The position numbers and the translations under genes are program-made. Positions 52,683 to 60,998 of a stretch of DNA of 64,000 bases are shown piece after piece. The notes below the pieces were generated by a model, which worked only from the letters and a program-made list of their open reading frames with translations, searched no databases and had not been told where the DNA came from. The stretch is from Roseiarcus sp963759955 (GTDB lineage Bacteria; Pseudomonadota; Alphaproteobacteria; Rhizobiales; Beijerinckiaceae), in the NCBI GenBank assembly GCA_963759955.1, contig CAVXCA010000056.1:1-64000 (forward strand). Reading direction: 5' to 3'. Numbering within the stretch: position 1 is the stretch's first letter; each line of letters begins with the position of its first letter.

Positions 52683-53984
52683 ATGCTCTCCAACACGCCG
52701 ATCCTGCTCGTCGGAGCAGGAGCGATTACAGTCGGCTTGACCGCCGCGAGCCTCATCGTCTGGTTCGATCTCGCGCCGGTGGCGCGAATCTCGCGCGGAC
52801 GCGCTTTCGTCCTGATCGCCGCCCTCGGCGTCGGCGTCATCGCCTTCAGCCTGAAACTCGCGGTCATCGGGGCCTTGACGATCGGCGGCGTGGAGCATCT
52901 GACGGCTGCCCCGCCGCCGGCCGCACAAGCCGAAGCGGACGATTCCGAGCCGGGGCAGATCACCTACGGCTACACCCGCTGGCAGGCGCTTCCCGAGGCG
53001 GCGCCGGCCCCGGCGGACAATCCGACGACGCCGGAAAAAGCGGCGCTCGGCGCGCGCCTGTTCCGCGATCCCCTGCTCTCGGTCGACGGGACGGTGTCCT
53101 GTGCGTCCTGCCACGACCTCGGCCACGGCGGCGGCTCCGAGGCGCGCTCGACTTCGCGCGGCGTCGGCGGGCAGATCGGCAAGCGCAAGTCTCCCAGGGT
53201 CTACAACGCCGCCTTCCAGGCGTTTCTGTTCTGGGACGGCCGCGCGCGCTCGCTGGAGGACCAGGCGACAGGGCCGATCGGCAACCCGATCGAAATGGGC
53301 AATCCCGATCTTGACGCCGTCGCCGCCCGCGTCGCGGCGGACCCGAGCTACGCAGCCGCGTTCGCCGCCGCCTTCGGTCCGAACGCGCCAATCGACATCA
53401 GCCATGTCGCGATGGCGATCGCCGCCTACGAGCGCACGCTGGTGACCGCCGACGCGCCCTACGACCGTTTCGTTCGCGGCGACGCGAGCGCGCTCAGCGC
53501 ACAGCAGCTTCGCGGCATGGCGCTGTTCGAAACGGCCGGCTGCGTGACCTGCCACTCCGGACCCAATTTCAGCAGCGCGAGCGTGCTCGCCCCCGAGCGC
53601 GGGGCCAGCGGCATGCGCCTGTTCCCGGCGCGCCCCTCGCCTTACACCGCGCAATATCGCCTGGCCGACGACAGCGGCACCGCTCCGCCCGGGCGGCCGG
53701 GCGTCTGGCGGGTTCCCTCGCTACGCAACGTCGCGCTCGCCGCGCCCTATTTTCACAACGGCTCGGTCGACGATCTGACCGAGGCGGTGCGGATCATGGC
53801 GACGGTCGAGGCGGGCCGCGTCATCAGCGACAACGCTCACGTCGAGCCCGTCGTCTCGTGGTCGGCCGACAGCCGGCGCATCATGCGCTACACGCCCTCG
53901 ACGCTCTCCGAGGCCGACATCGCCGACATCACGGCGTTCCTGAAGGCGCTGACCAGCGAGCGTCTGGCGGCGAAAAACCAGTGA
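52683..53984 (+). CDS. Di-haem cytochrome c peroxidase family protein
   Basis: Periplasmic di-haem enzyme anchored by N-terminal helices, 433 residues. Two hydrophobic segments (about 6-28 and 42-65) precede two c-type haem sites, CASCH (140-144) and CVTCH (287-291), as in bacterial CCP / MauG proteins. Other family regions are ALGARLFRDPLLS, SPRVYNAAFQAFLFWDGRA, GPIGNPIEMG and LRNVALAAPYFHNGSVDDL. Two N-terminal helices rather than a cleavable signal is less usual. It is 37 bases after the Crp/Fnr gene, so likely part of the same stress-response unit. Confidence 0.91.
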   Translation: MLSNTPILLVGAGAITVGLTAASLIVWFDLAPVARISRGRAFVLIAALGVGVIAFSLKLAVIGALTIGGVEHLTAAPPPAAQAEADDSEPGQITYGYTRWQALPEAAPAPADNPTTPEKAALGARLFRDPLLSVDGTVSCASCHDLGHGGGSEARSTSRGVGGQIGKRKSPRVYNAAFQAFLFWDGRARSLEDQATGPIGNPIEMGNPDLDAVAARVAADPSYAAAFAAAFGPNAPIDISHVAMAIAAYERTLVTADAPYDRFVRGDASALSAQQLRGMALFETAGCVTCHSGPNFSSASVLAPERGASGMRLFPARPSPYTAQYRLADDSGTAPPGRPGVWRVPSLRNVALAAPYFHNGSVDDLTEAVRIMATVEAGRVISDNAHVEPVVSWSADSRRIMRYTPSTLSEADIADITAFLKALTSERLAAKNQ

Positions 53985-54236
53985 GGCGAAAAGGGGCGCA
54001 CAGAATTAGCGAGGCATCAATAGGGAAAGAGGCGTGGAGGACTGTGCTGCGCCCCCAAAGCGAGACACGCCAATTCGGTGACAAGGCGGTCATCCCGCTC
54101 GCGGAGCCGCGCGCGAACGACGGCGAAGCGGCGTCCGGATCATTCCCTATTTCAAAAGGATAGACATATTTCTTTCTGAAAATACGGACTCGTGCTATCC
54201 TTGCCCGGTCGATCCTCCCGCATCCGGATCGCGGCC

Positions 54237-54575
54237 ATGGCCAAGACCCGCAAGGAATCCCGCGCCGCCGAGCGGACGCCGCCGCCTCTGCCGGCGCTGC
54301 GGCTCGCCGCGCGCGGCGTCGCCGCCGGCGAGCTCAGCGCGATCGACCGGCTGTCGCGCGTACCCGACCGGCTCGACAAATACAGCGCCGTCGACGGCGC
54401 CGAGGGGACTTACGACGAGGGTGCGCGCGAGCGGTTGCTGACCAAGCTCGACGCCATGGCCGAGCGCATGCTGCGGGCGCGCGAGGCCGGCATCGTCGGG
54501 CCGGACGGAGGCGCCGTCCCGCCAAAGGCCGAAGCCGGCCTTGACGCGCCGGACGGCGTTGATTTCGCTGAGTAA
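54237..54575 (+). CDS. Hypothetical protein
   Basis: A 112-residue, charged, soluble protein with no domain I recognise. The N-terminus is basic and Pro/Ala-rich, the middle (AAGELSAIDRLSRVPDRLDK) and ERLLTKLDAMAERMLRAREA look helical, and the tail is acidic (DAPDGVDFAE). I use the ATG at 54237; the frame is open to a GTG at 54192. Small proteins with this layout (a Lys/Arg start, then a DRLDKYSAVD-like helical segment) occur in phage-derived and conserved hypothetical families, but I cannot name one. It is followed by the hairpin and decamer array at 54586-54660. Confidence 0.55.
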   Translation: MAKTRKESRAAERTPPPLPALRLAARGVAAGELSAIDRLSRVPDRLDKYSAVDGAEGTYDEGARERLLTKLDAMAERMLRAREAGIVGPDGGAVPPKAEAGLDAPDGVDFAE

Positions 54576-54585
54576 ATTGCAACAT

Positions 54586-54660
54586 TGTCAAGGCGCGCGC
54601 TTGACAAGGCTTGACGAAACTTGACAGGACTTGACGAAACTTGACGGGGAAGTTGACGGG
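54586..54660. repeat. Hairpin and five tandem CTTGAC decamers
   Basis: A perfect 8-bp inverted repeat (ttgtcaag/cttgacaa with a 7-nt loop, 54586-54608) runs into five tandem 10-mers at 54600-54649: CTTGACAAGG, CTTGACGAAA, CTTGACAGGA, CTTGACGAAA and CTTGACGGGG, followed by a degenerate AAGTTGACGGG. The period is one helical turn. It lies between two convergent genes. Confidence 0.85.
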
Positions 54661-54675
54661 CCCTCGCCCCACCCA

Positions 54676-54695
54676 TCTCCCCGCGAGCGGGGAGA
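54676..54695. repeat. ctccccg hairpin, fragment of the dispersed repeat family
   Basis: A perfect 8-bp stem (tctccccg/cggggaga) with loop cgag, matching the core hairpins of the elements at 3334 and 12224. Confidence 0.6.
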
Positions 54696-54706
54696 AGGGA
54701 TGCGCT

Positions 54707-55433
54707 CTACAGGATCGAGCGATCGATCGCTTTCTCCGCCTCGGCGATCGATTTCGGGCCGGCCGACATGCAGCCACAGGCCGTCGAGCCGCAGGCCGAA
54801 CAGGCGCCCTTTCTCGGCGGCGCGATAGAAGAAGGGCGCGAGACGGAACACGTCCTCGGCGACGTCCTCGAACAGCTGCGGCTTGATGATGCCGACGCCG
54901 GTGTAGACGAAGGGCGCGACGTGGCGCGGCTCGCGCGCCGCCAGCCGCCCGTCCGGGTCCATGGCGAAATCCCCCGGCCAATCGACGCCGACGGCGCCCG
55001 CGCTCGCCGCCACCATCAGGATCGCGTCCATCGTTTCGGGATCGAAGGCTTCGGCGAGGCGGCGCAGGTTCGAGCGCGGCCCCTCGATCCAGAACGCGTC
55101 GGTGTTGCAGAGGAAAAACGGCTCGGCGCCGATCAGCGGCAACACACGTTTGACGCCGCCGCCCTGATCGAGCAATTGGGCGCGCTCGTCGGAAACGATG
55201 ATTTGCGGCGCCGCGCGGGGCGCCAGATGGGCCTCGATCTGATCGGCGAGCCAATGCACGTTGACGATCGCGCGCTTAACGTCGTTTTCGGCGAAGCGGT
55301 CGAGGCAATGGTCGATCAGCGCCCGGCCCGCCACCTTGACGAGCGGCTTGGGGAGCGTGTCGGTGATCGGGCGCATGCGATTGCCCAAGCCCGCGGCGAA
55401 CACCATGGCGGTCGTGGGCGTCGGCGAAGGCAT
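54707..55433 (-). CDS. murU: MurNAc-1-phosphate uridylyltransferase-like (MurU) with C-terminal frameshift
   Basis: Nucleotidyltransferase of the MurU/RfbA type, about 240 residues up to the defect. The NTP site is MVFAAGLGNRMRPITDTLPK with PKPLVKVAGRALIDH, and metal-site Asp lies in FFLCNTDAFWIEG. The C-terminal LWLHVGRPEI is normal, but then a duplicated cgat (54745-54752) shifts the frame: without it the protein would end AEAEKAIDRSIL at a TAG at 54707-54709, as expected; with it the frame runs on as a low-complexity tail to 54588. The core is intact, so it may still work. With the phosphotransferase upstream it matches the AmgK-MurU route of peptidoglycan recycling. Confidence 0.82.
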
Positions 55434-55438
55434 CGAGA

Positions 55439-57004
55439 TCAGGGCTCTGAAGGGGGCTGGGCGTCGCCGCGGGCGTGCGGCAGATACGCCTGATACCAGA
55501 GCTTGAGCGGCTGGAGCAAGGGATGGGCGAGGTTCTTGGCGAGGCGCCGCTCGATGCGCGGCAGATGCTGGAGGTACTGCGGCTTGCCGTCGCGCTTGTC
55601 GAGCCGCGCGAAGATGCCGAGGATCTTCGTCGCCCGCTGCGCGCCCATGACGGCGTAAGACGCAGCGAACGCCTCGGCGTCGAAGGCCGCGTCGGCGCCC
55701 GCGCGCCGGCGCGCGTAGAGCGCCAGCAGGCGCAATTCGAGATCGTCGGGAACCTCGACGCGCGCGTCCTGCAGCAGCGAAGCGACGTCGTAGGCGGGCG
55801 GGCCGAGCACGGCGTCCTGAAAATCGATCAGGCCGAGACGCTGGAGCCCCTCGCGATGCTCGAGCCAGTGCAGATTGGGCGAGTGATAGTCGCGCAGCGT
55901 CCAGGTCGTCGGCCGCGCCAGGATCGGCGCGAGGACGTCGCGCCACAGCCCGAGGAATTGCATGCGCGCGCCCGAGGGCGGATTGGTTCGCGCGACCCCC
56001 GGCGCGTACCAGTCGAGCGCGAGCTCGACCTCGACCAGCATCGCCTCGGCGTCGTAGATCGGCAGCGTATAACTCTCGCCGTCGACCGGCAGCTCGCCGG
56101 GCAGAGCGCGCCCGTGCAGATCGGCGAGCAGCGTCGCCGCCTCGGCGTAGCGCGCCGCGTTCGGGCCGCGCTCGTCGGCGATCGTCTCGGCGCCGAAATC
56201 CTCGATCAGCGCGAGGCCGTCGGCGACACTGTAGGCGAAAACGCGAGGGGCGGAATAGCCGAGCGCGCGCAGGCCCTCCGCCATGGCGAGAAAGGCCCGG
56301 ATGTCGGGGGAAAGCTTGGCGATCGCGGCGTAGGGCTTGCCGTAGCGCAGGATCGGGCCGTCCGGGCGCGGCGGCGAGATCATCAGGATTGCGGTTGCGC
56401 CGTCGCTCGCGCTCAAGCGCTCGTAGGCGCGCACCGACGCGTCGCCCTGCAGATAGACGCGCCGCGCCTCGGCCCAGCCCGCGCGCCGCAGCAGCGCTTC
56501 GATCGCCCGCGCCCGCGCATATCGCGCCGCGAGGGCGCCGAGCGCGCGCACGTCGGCCCGGCGAAAGTCCGCTCCGTGAGCGAGATCGAAGACGAACTCG
56601 ATTTCGAGCCGATCGGGCGGCAGCGCTTCGGCGGCGCGATTGGGCCATTCGGCCAGCGTGACGGCCCCCTCGACGACTTCGTCCCATCCGAGCTCAGCGA
56701 GTTCCTCGGCGCCGCGCAGGCGATAGAAGTCGGCATGCACGACCGGAAATTCCGGCCCTTCATAGACTTGCATCAACGTGAAGGTCGGGCTCGGCGCCTC
56801 GAGTTCCGGGTCGCCGAGCAGCGCACGCAGAAAGGCGCGCGCGAAGGTCGTCTTGCCGGCGCCGAGATCGCCGGCAAGCGCGATGAAATCTCCCGGGCGC
56901 GCGAAGCCGGCCAGCCATTTGGCCAGCGCGAGCGTCGCCGCCTCGTTGGGCAAATCGATCGACTCGACGCCGCCGGCGGCGCCTCCCGTCCTCGCGATTT
57001 CCAT
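55439..57004 (-). CDS. tsaE: Bifunctional TsaE ATPase / AmgK-like sugar phosphotransferase
   Basis: Fusion of two enzymes, 521 residues. Residues about 15-150 are TsaE (Walker A LAGDLGAGKTTFARAFL; APSPTFTLMQVY; HADFYRLRGAEELAELGWDE), needed for t6A tRNA modification. Residues about 175-510 are an aminoglycoside phosphotransferase-like domain (YLQGDASVRAYERL; WTLRDYHSPNLHWLEHR with the catalytic Asp; LGLIDFQDAVLGPPAYDVAS with the metal Asp), the AmgK family that phosphorylates MurNAc. This fusion is a common alphaproteobacterial arrangement. ATG at 57004 just after the divL stop; murU follows after five bases. Confidence 0.93.
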   Translation of the reverse strand: MEIARTGGAAGGVESIDLPNEAATLALAKWLAGFARPGDFIALAGDLGAGKTTFARAFLRALLGDPELEAPSPTFTLMQVYEGPEFPVVHADFYRLRGAEELAELGWDEVVEGAVTLAEWPNRAAEALPPDRLEIEFVFDLAHGADFRRADVRALGALAARYARARAIEALLRRAGWAEARRVYLQGDASVRAYERLSASDGATAILMISPPRPDGPILRYGKPYAAIAKLSPDIRAFLAMAEGLRALGYSAPRVFAYSVADGLALIEDFGAETIADERGPNAARYAEAATLLADLHGRALPGELPVDGESYTLPIYDAEAMLVEVELALDWYAPGVARTNPPSGARMQFLGLWRDVLAPILARPTTWTLRDYHSPNLHWLEHREGLQRLGLIDFQDAVLGPPAYDVASLLQDARVEVPDDLELRLLALYARRRAGADAAFDAEAFAASYAVMGAQRATKILGIFARLDKRDGKPQYLQHLPRIERRLAKNLAHPLLQPLKLWYQAYLPHARGDAQPPSEP

Positions 57005-57005
57005 C

Positions 57006-59552
57006 TCAGGCGGCCGCGCTCTCGAGCTTCGGCGCGCCATCAATAGGGAAAACGCACGTCACCGTCGTCCCCTCTCCGAGCGCCGAATCGATTTGGACCC
57101 GGCCGCCGTGCAATTCGACCAGCGCGCGCACGATCGACAGACCGAGGCCGGGGCCGCGATGGCGCGAACCGCCGGTGTGGCTCTCGAAGCGGTCGAAGAC
57201 GCGGTCCAGCACCTCGGTCGGGATCCCGCGACCGCGGTCGCTGACCTTGAAGACGATTTCGCCGCGCCGGCGCATCGCCGCCAGGGTCACGGTCTGGCCG
57301 GGGGCGGAAAAGCCGATCGCGTTGGAGAGCAGGTTGAACAGAATTTGCCGGATGCGCCGCCCATCGGCCCGCAGCGAACCGACGTCGTCGGTGGCGACGA
57401 TGCGCAGTTCGATCTTGGATTCGCTGAGGCGGTCTTGCACGCCCTCGGCCGCCGCCTTCATCGCGTCGACGACGTCGACGTCTTCGGGGCGAAGCTCCAG
57501 CGCGCCGGCGTCGATCGAGGCGAGATCGAGAATATCGTTGATGATCGCGAGCAGCGCCGCCGACGAAGTGGTGATGAAACCGGCGTATTCGAGCTGCTTG
57601 GGGTTGAGCGGGCCGACGCCGCCGTCGGCGAGCAACTGCGTGAAGCCGATGATGTTGGTGAGCGGCGTGCGCAACTCGTAGGAGACGTGGTTGACGAAGT
57701 CGTTGCGCAGCTTTTCCGCGCTGATCAGCGCCTGGTTGCGCTCGGTGAGCGCGCGCTCGACGTTGGCGCCCGCAGTCGCGTCGAGGAACGTGAGCAGCGT
57801 CGCGCCGTCGGGCAGCGGCAGAGCGGCGCAATCGAGCACCAGACCGTCCTTGCGTTCGACACGCATCTCCAATCCGCGGCGAACCTCCGGCAGGCCGACG
57901 ATCGTTGCGCGCAGCCCGTCCCACAGCCGGGATTCGGCGAGCAGCGGCGCACAATGGCGCGCGACCTCGTCGATATGCGGCCGTTCGGCGGCGCGCTCGG
58001 CTTCGAAGCGCCACAGCTCGGCGAAGGCGGGATTGATGAGCTTCATCCGCCCATCGGCGCCGAACACCGCGACGCCTTCCTTCAGCGCATCGAGCGTTTC
58101 ACCCTGCACGCGGGTCAAGGCGTTTACCTGGGAGGCCAGCGCGTAGCTCTGCGTCGCGTCGTCGAACAGATAAGTGACGCCGCCTTGCGGGTTGGGGCTC
58201 GCCACGACGCGTAGCGCCCGCCCGTCAGGCAGGTGCCAGACATTCTCGATCGGCTCGATCGCCTGATAGGCGGCGAGCGCCTGCGATTTCCAACTGCGAA
58301 AGTCGGCTTGTTCGGGCAGTTGCCGCTTGGCCCGCAGGCGATCGAGGATCTCGCCGTCGGTGGGATGCGAATCGAGGAACCCGGCGTCCAGCGACCAGAT
58401 TTGCCGATAAGCGGCGTTATAGAAGGTCAGCCGCTTGGCGCGGTCGAATATCGCCACCGCCGTCGACAATTGATCGAGCATGCGCGAATAGGCGTCGGAG
58501 TGGCGCCCCATTTCGGCGCGAAGCGACTCCACTTCGGTAAGATCGTTGGCGAGTCCCGCCGCGCCGGCCTCCGTAGCAACCTCGACGACGTCGAACATCC
58601 TGCGCTCGCCCGCCACGACCGCCGCAGCGTGGCGCCGCCAGACGCCGGTTCGACGCCGCTCCGCAAGCGCTTCGGCGCACAGGTCCTGATCGAAGAGCTC
58701 GAGGTTCTTATCCGCGACTTCGGCGCCGTCCTTGGCTTCCACCGCGCTGGCGTAGGCCAGATTGGACCACGCGATTCGCCCCTCGGCGTCCCGGGTCCAG
58801 GCGGGATGGGGGACCGCATCGAGCATCGCGCGCAGCGCGGCGAGCGCGCCGTTGGCTTCGGCGTGACTATCGCGCAGCCGCGCCAGTTGCAGACGGTCGC
58901 CTGAGACGTCGCGAATGCGCATGACCGCGTAGCCAGCGACTGCGCGGCCGTCGATCTCGAAATGGCGTCCTTTCAGGCTCGCGGCGGCGATCGAAAACGC
59001 CTCGCCTCGGTCGAGCAATCGCTCGACGGCCCGCTGCACCGCGCTCGCGAGCGAGGGCTCGAGCCACGAGGAGAAGGCGAGCACGCGGCGCGGCAGGGGC
59101 GCGTCGGCGACCAGCGCGAAGTCGCCCTCGATCCGCGGTTCGCTGTCGGGCCGGTCCCAGGCGACGAGAATCTGCGGCTCGCTCGCGAGGAAGAGATTGG
59201 CGCGGTCGAGACCGGCGCGCGTGCGGGCGAGTTCGCCCGCGAGCTCGCTCTCCCGCTGCGTCCATCGCCGCCGTCCCAGCAGATGCAACGCGGCGGTCAG
59301 GACCGAGAAGAACAGCAGCAGCAGAATGACGAGGCCGGTGATGTCGGTCGTCAGTGGCGCTTCACCCGACGCCAGAACGGACCCTATGTCGGCGCGCGCG
59401 CCCGTCGCCGCCGGCAAAGCGGCGGCGATACCCGCGGCGACAAGAACCACGGCGCGCCAAACCCGCGGCGCGGGCGAGCCCCCACCGTTTGGCCCGTCCA
59501 GCGCGTTCGCCGGTCGCAAGATCCTTTGCAAGTCTCGGCCCCCTGAGACCAC
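57006..59552 (-). CDS. divL: DivL-type PAS sensor kinase with Tyr in place of the phospho-His
   Basis: Membrane-anchored kinase-like protein, 848 residues from a GTG at 59552. One clear membrane helix (LTTDITGLVILLLLFFSVLT, about 67-88), several PAS-like domains (about 240-590), then HisKA and HATPase_c. The H box reads NHVSYELRTPLTNIIGF: the residue at about 625 is Tyr where kinases have His, exactly as in Caulobacter DivL (Y550). The ATPase domain keeps N box NLLSNAIGFSAPG, DRGRGIP and GPGLGLSIV. DivL acts as a regulator of CckA/CtrA in cell polarity rather than a conventional kinase. tsaE follows at two bases, the usual order. Confidence 0.93.
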   Translation of the reverse strand: MVSGGRDLQRILRPANALDGPNGGGSPAPRVWRAVVLVAAGIAAALPAATGARADIGSVLASGEAPLTTDITGLVILLLLFFSVLTAALHLLGRRRWTQRESELAGELARTRAGLDRANLFLASEPQILVAWDRPDSEPRIEGDFALVADAPLPRRVLAFSSWLEPSLASAVQRAVERLLDRGEAFSIAAASLKGRHFEIDGRAVAGYAVMRIRDVSGDRLQLARLRDSHAEANGALAALRAMLDAVPHPAWTRDAEGRIAWSNLAYASAVEAKDGAEVADKNLELFDQDLCAEALAERRRTGVWRRHAAAVVAGERRMFDVVEVATEAGAAGLANDLTEVESLRAEMGRHSDAYSRMLDQLSTAVAIFDRAKRLTFYNAAYRQIWSLDAGFLDSHPTDGEILDRLRAKRQLPEQADFRSWKSQALAAYQAIEPIENVWHLPDGRALRVVASPNPQGGVTYLFDDATQSYALASQVNALTRVQGETLDALKEGVAVFGADGRMKLINPAFAELWRFEAERAAERPHIDEVARHCAPLLAESRLWDGLRATIVGLPEVRRGLEMRVERKDGLVLDCAALPLPDGATLLTFLDATAGANVERALTERNQALISAEKLRNDFVNHVSYELRTPLTNIIGFTQLLADGGVGPLNPKQLEYAGFITTSSAALLAIINDILDLASIDAGALELRPEDVDVVDAMKAAAEGVQDRLSESKIELRIVATDDVGSLRADGRRIRQILFNLLSNAIGFSAPGQTVTLAAMRRRGEIVFKVSDRGRGIPTEVLDRVFDRFESHTGGSRHRGPGLGLSIVRALVELHGGRVQIDSALGEGTTVTCVFPIDGAPKLESAAA

Positions 59553-59797
59553 TGCGGCGCGCCGGCGTCCAATGGGCGCTAGCCGCCGCCGACTCTGTCG
59601 GCCCCTTCCGCCAAGAAGGCCCGAATCAGCTTCTCCCAGACTTACGCAAACCCGGCGCGAAAGTCGTTAACCGATCGTTGCCAATTTTTGCCCGCGTCTT
59701 CCGTCAGGGCAGCAGTATATAGTAGACGAACAGGACGGCGCCGCAACATCTTGCCTTCGGAGCGTGTTTCTGGGCGCTGCGGCGGGCCAGCGGCGCA

Positions 59798-59830
59798 CAA
59801 AAAAATTTGCGGCGCGCCGCTCGGCGCCGA
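59798..59830 (-). terminator. Intrinsic terminator of trpS
   Basis: On the minus strand, just after the trpS stop, the palindrome tcggcgccga and then gcggcgcgccgc (59820-59809) are followed by aaa and a run of seven T (59805-59799): a GC-rich hairpin with T-tail. Confidence 0.72.
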
Positions 59831-59837
59831 CTTCCCG

Positions 59838-60872
59838 TCAGCGAACGAGGCCGACGATGTCCTTGACGGCGTCCATGTTGGGTTGCGCGATGATTCGCGC
59901 CTTGCGGGCGCCCTCCGCAAGCACCGAATCGACGAAGCCGGGATCGGCGTTGAGCCGCAAGATTTCGGCGCGGATCGGCGTCAACTTGGCCACCGCAAGT
60001 TCGGCGAGCGCGTTCTTGAACTGCGAGAACTGCCCGCCGCCGAAGCGCCGCAGCACGTCGGCCTTGGTCTCGTCGGCGAGGGCGGCGAAGATGCCGACCA
60101 GATTGTCCGCCTCGGGCCGTCCCGCGAGGCCTTCGACTTCGCCGGGAAGGGCGCCGGCGTCCGTCTTGGCCTTGCGGATCTTCTGCGCGATCGCATCGGC
60201 GTCGTCGCTCAGCGCGATATGGGCGTATTCGGAAGGGTCCGACTTCGACATTTTCTTCGTGCCGTCGCGCAGACTCATGACCCGAGTTGCCGGGCCCTGG
60301 ATCAGCGGTTCGGGCAGCGGAAAGAACGCGTCGCCGTAGCCTTGCGCGGCGATCGAAGCGGAAAAATCGGCGTTGAATTTCTGCGCGATGTCGCGCGTCA
60401 GCTCGAGATGCTGCTTCTGGTCGTCGCCGACCGGCACGTGGGTGGCGCGATAAAGCAGGATGTCAGCCGCCATCAGCACGGGATAGTTGTAGAGCCCGAT
60501 CGATGCGTTCTCGCGGTCCTTGCCCGCCTTCTCCTTGAACTGGGTCATGCGGTTGAGCCAGCCGAGCCGCGCCACGCAGTCGAGGACCCAAGCGAGTTCC
60601 GCGTGTTCGGCGACGCGGCTCTGGTTGAACACGGCGTTCTTGTTGGGGTCGATGCCGCAGGCCAGAAACGCCGCGGTGACCTCGCGCGTCGTGCGCCGCA
60701 ATTGCGCGGGATCGTGTGGCATGGTCATCGCGTGGAGGTCGACGACGCAATAGAGGCAGGGATGGGTCGCCTGCATCGTGACGAAGCGCTTGAGCGCGCC
60801 GAGGTAATTGCCGAGGTGCAGATTGCCGGTGGGCTGGACGCCGGAAAACACCAATTCAGGAAACGTGGCCAT
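59838..60872 (-). CDS. trpS: Tryptophanyl-tRNA synthetase
   Basis: Class I aminoacyl-tRNA synthetase charging tRNA-Trp, 344 residues, normal length. HIGH motif region SGVQPTGNLHLGNYLGALKR and KMSKS in DGTKKMSKSDPSEYAHI; Trp pocket region YPVLMAADILLYRATHVPVG and DQKQHLELTRDIA. The ATG at 60872 is the first in the conserved frame. An intrinsic terminator follows. It is preceded by opgD on the same strand, 126 bases upstream. Confidence 0.97.
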   Translation of the reverse strand: MATFPELVFSGVQPTGNLHLGNYLGALKRFVTMQATHPCLYCVVDLHAMTMPHDPAQLRRTTREVTAAFLACGIDPNKNAVFNQSRVAEHAELAWVLDCVARLGWLNRMTQFKEKAGKDRENASIGLYNYPVLMAADILLYRATHVPVGDDQKQHLELTRDIAQKFNADFSASIAAQGYGDAFFPLPEPLIQGPATRVMSLRDGTKKMSKSDPSEYAHIALSDDADAIAQKIRKAKTDAGALPGEVEGLAGRPEADNLVGIFAALADETKADVLRRFGGGQFSQFKNALAELAVAKLTPIRAEILRLNADPGFVDSVLAEGARKARIIAQPNMDAVKDIVGLVR

Positions 60873-60998
60873 CTCGATCCGCTCGGCTCAGAAAGAAGCG
60901 AGCGGCCTTATCGCAACGCGCACGCGCGGGCGCAAGGGGACGCCGCCGCGACGCTCGGACGCGGCCTTCGCGTCGCGCCGGACTAAGCCTGCCTTGGC

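Noticed and set aside
54015..57050. Shared 14-mer catcaatagggaaa at 54016 and 57038 as a possible attachment-site pair
   Set aside because: One copy is inside the coding end of divL and a 14-mer match is expected by chance in a window of this size; no integrase is present.
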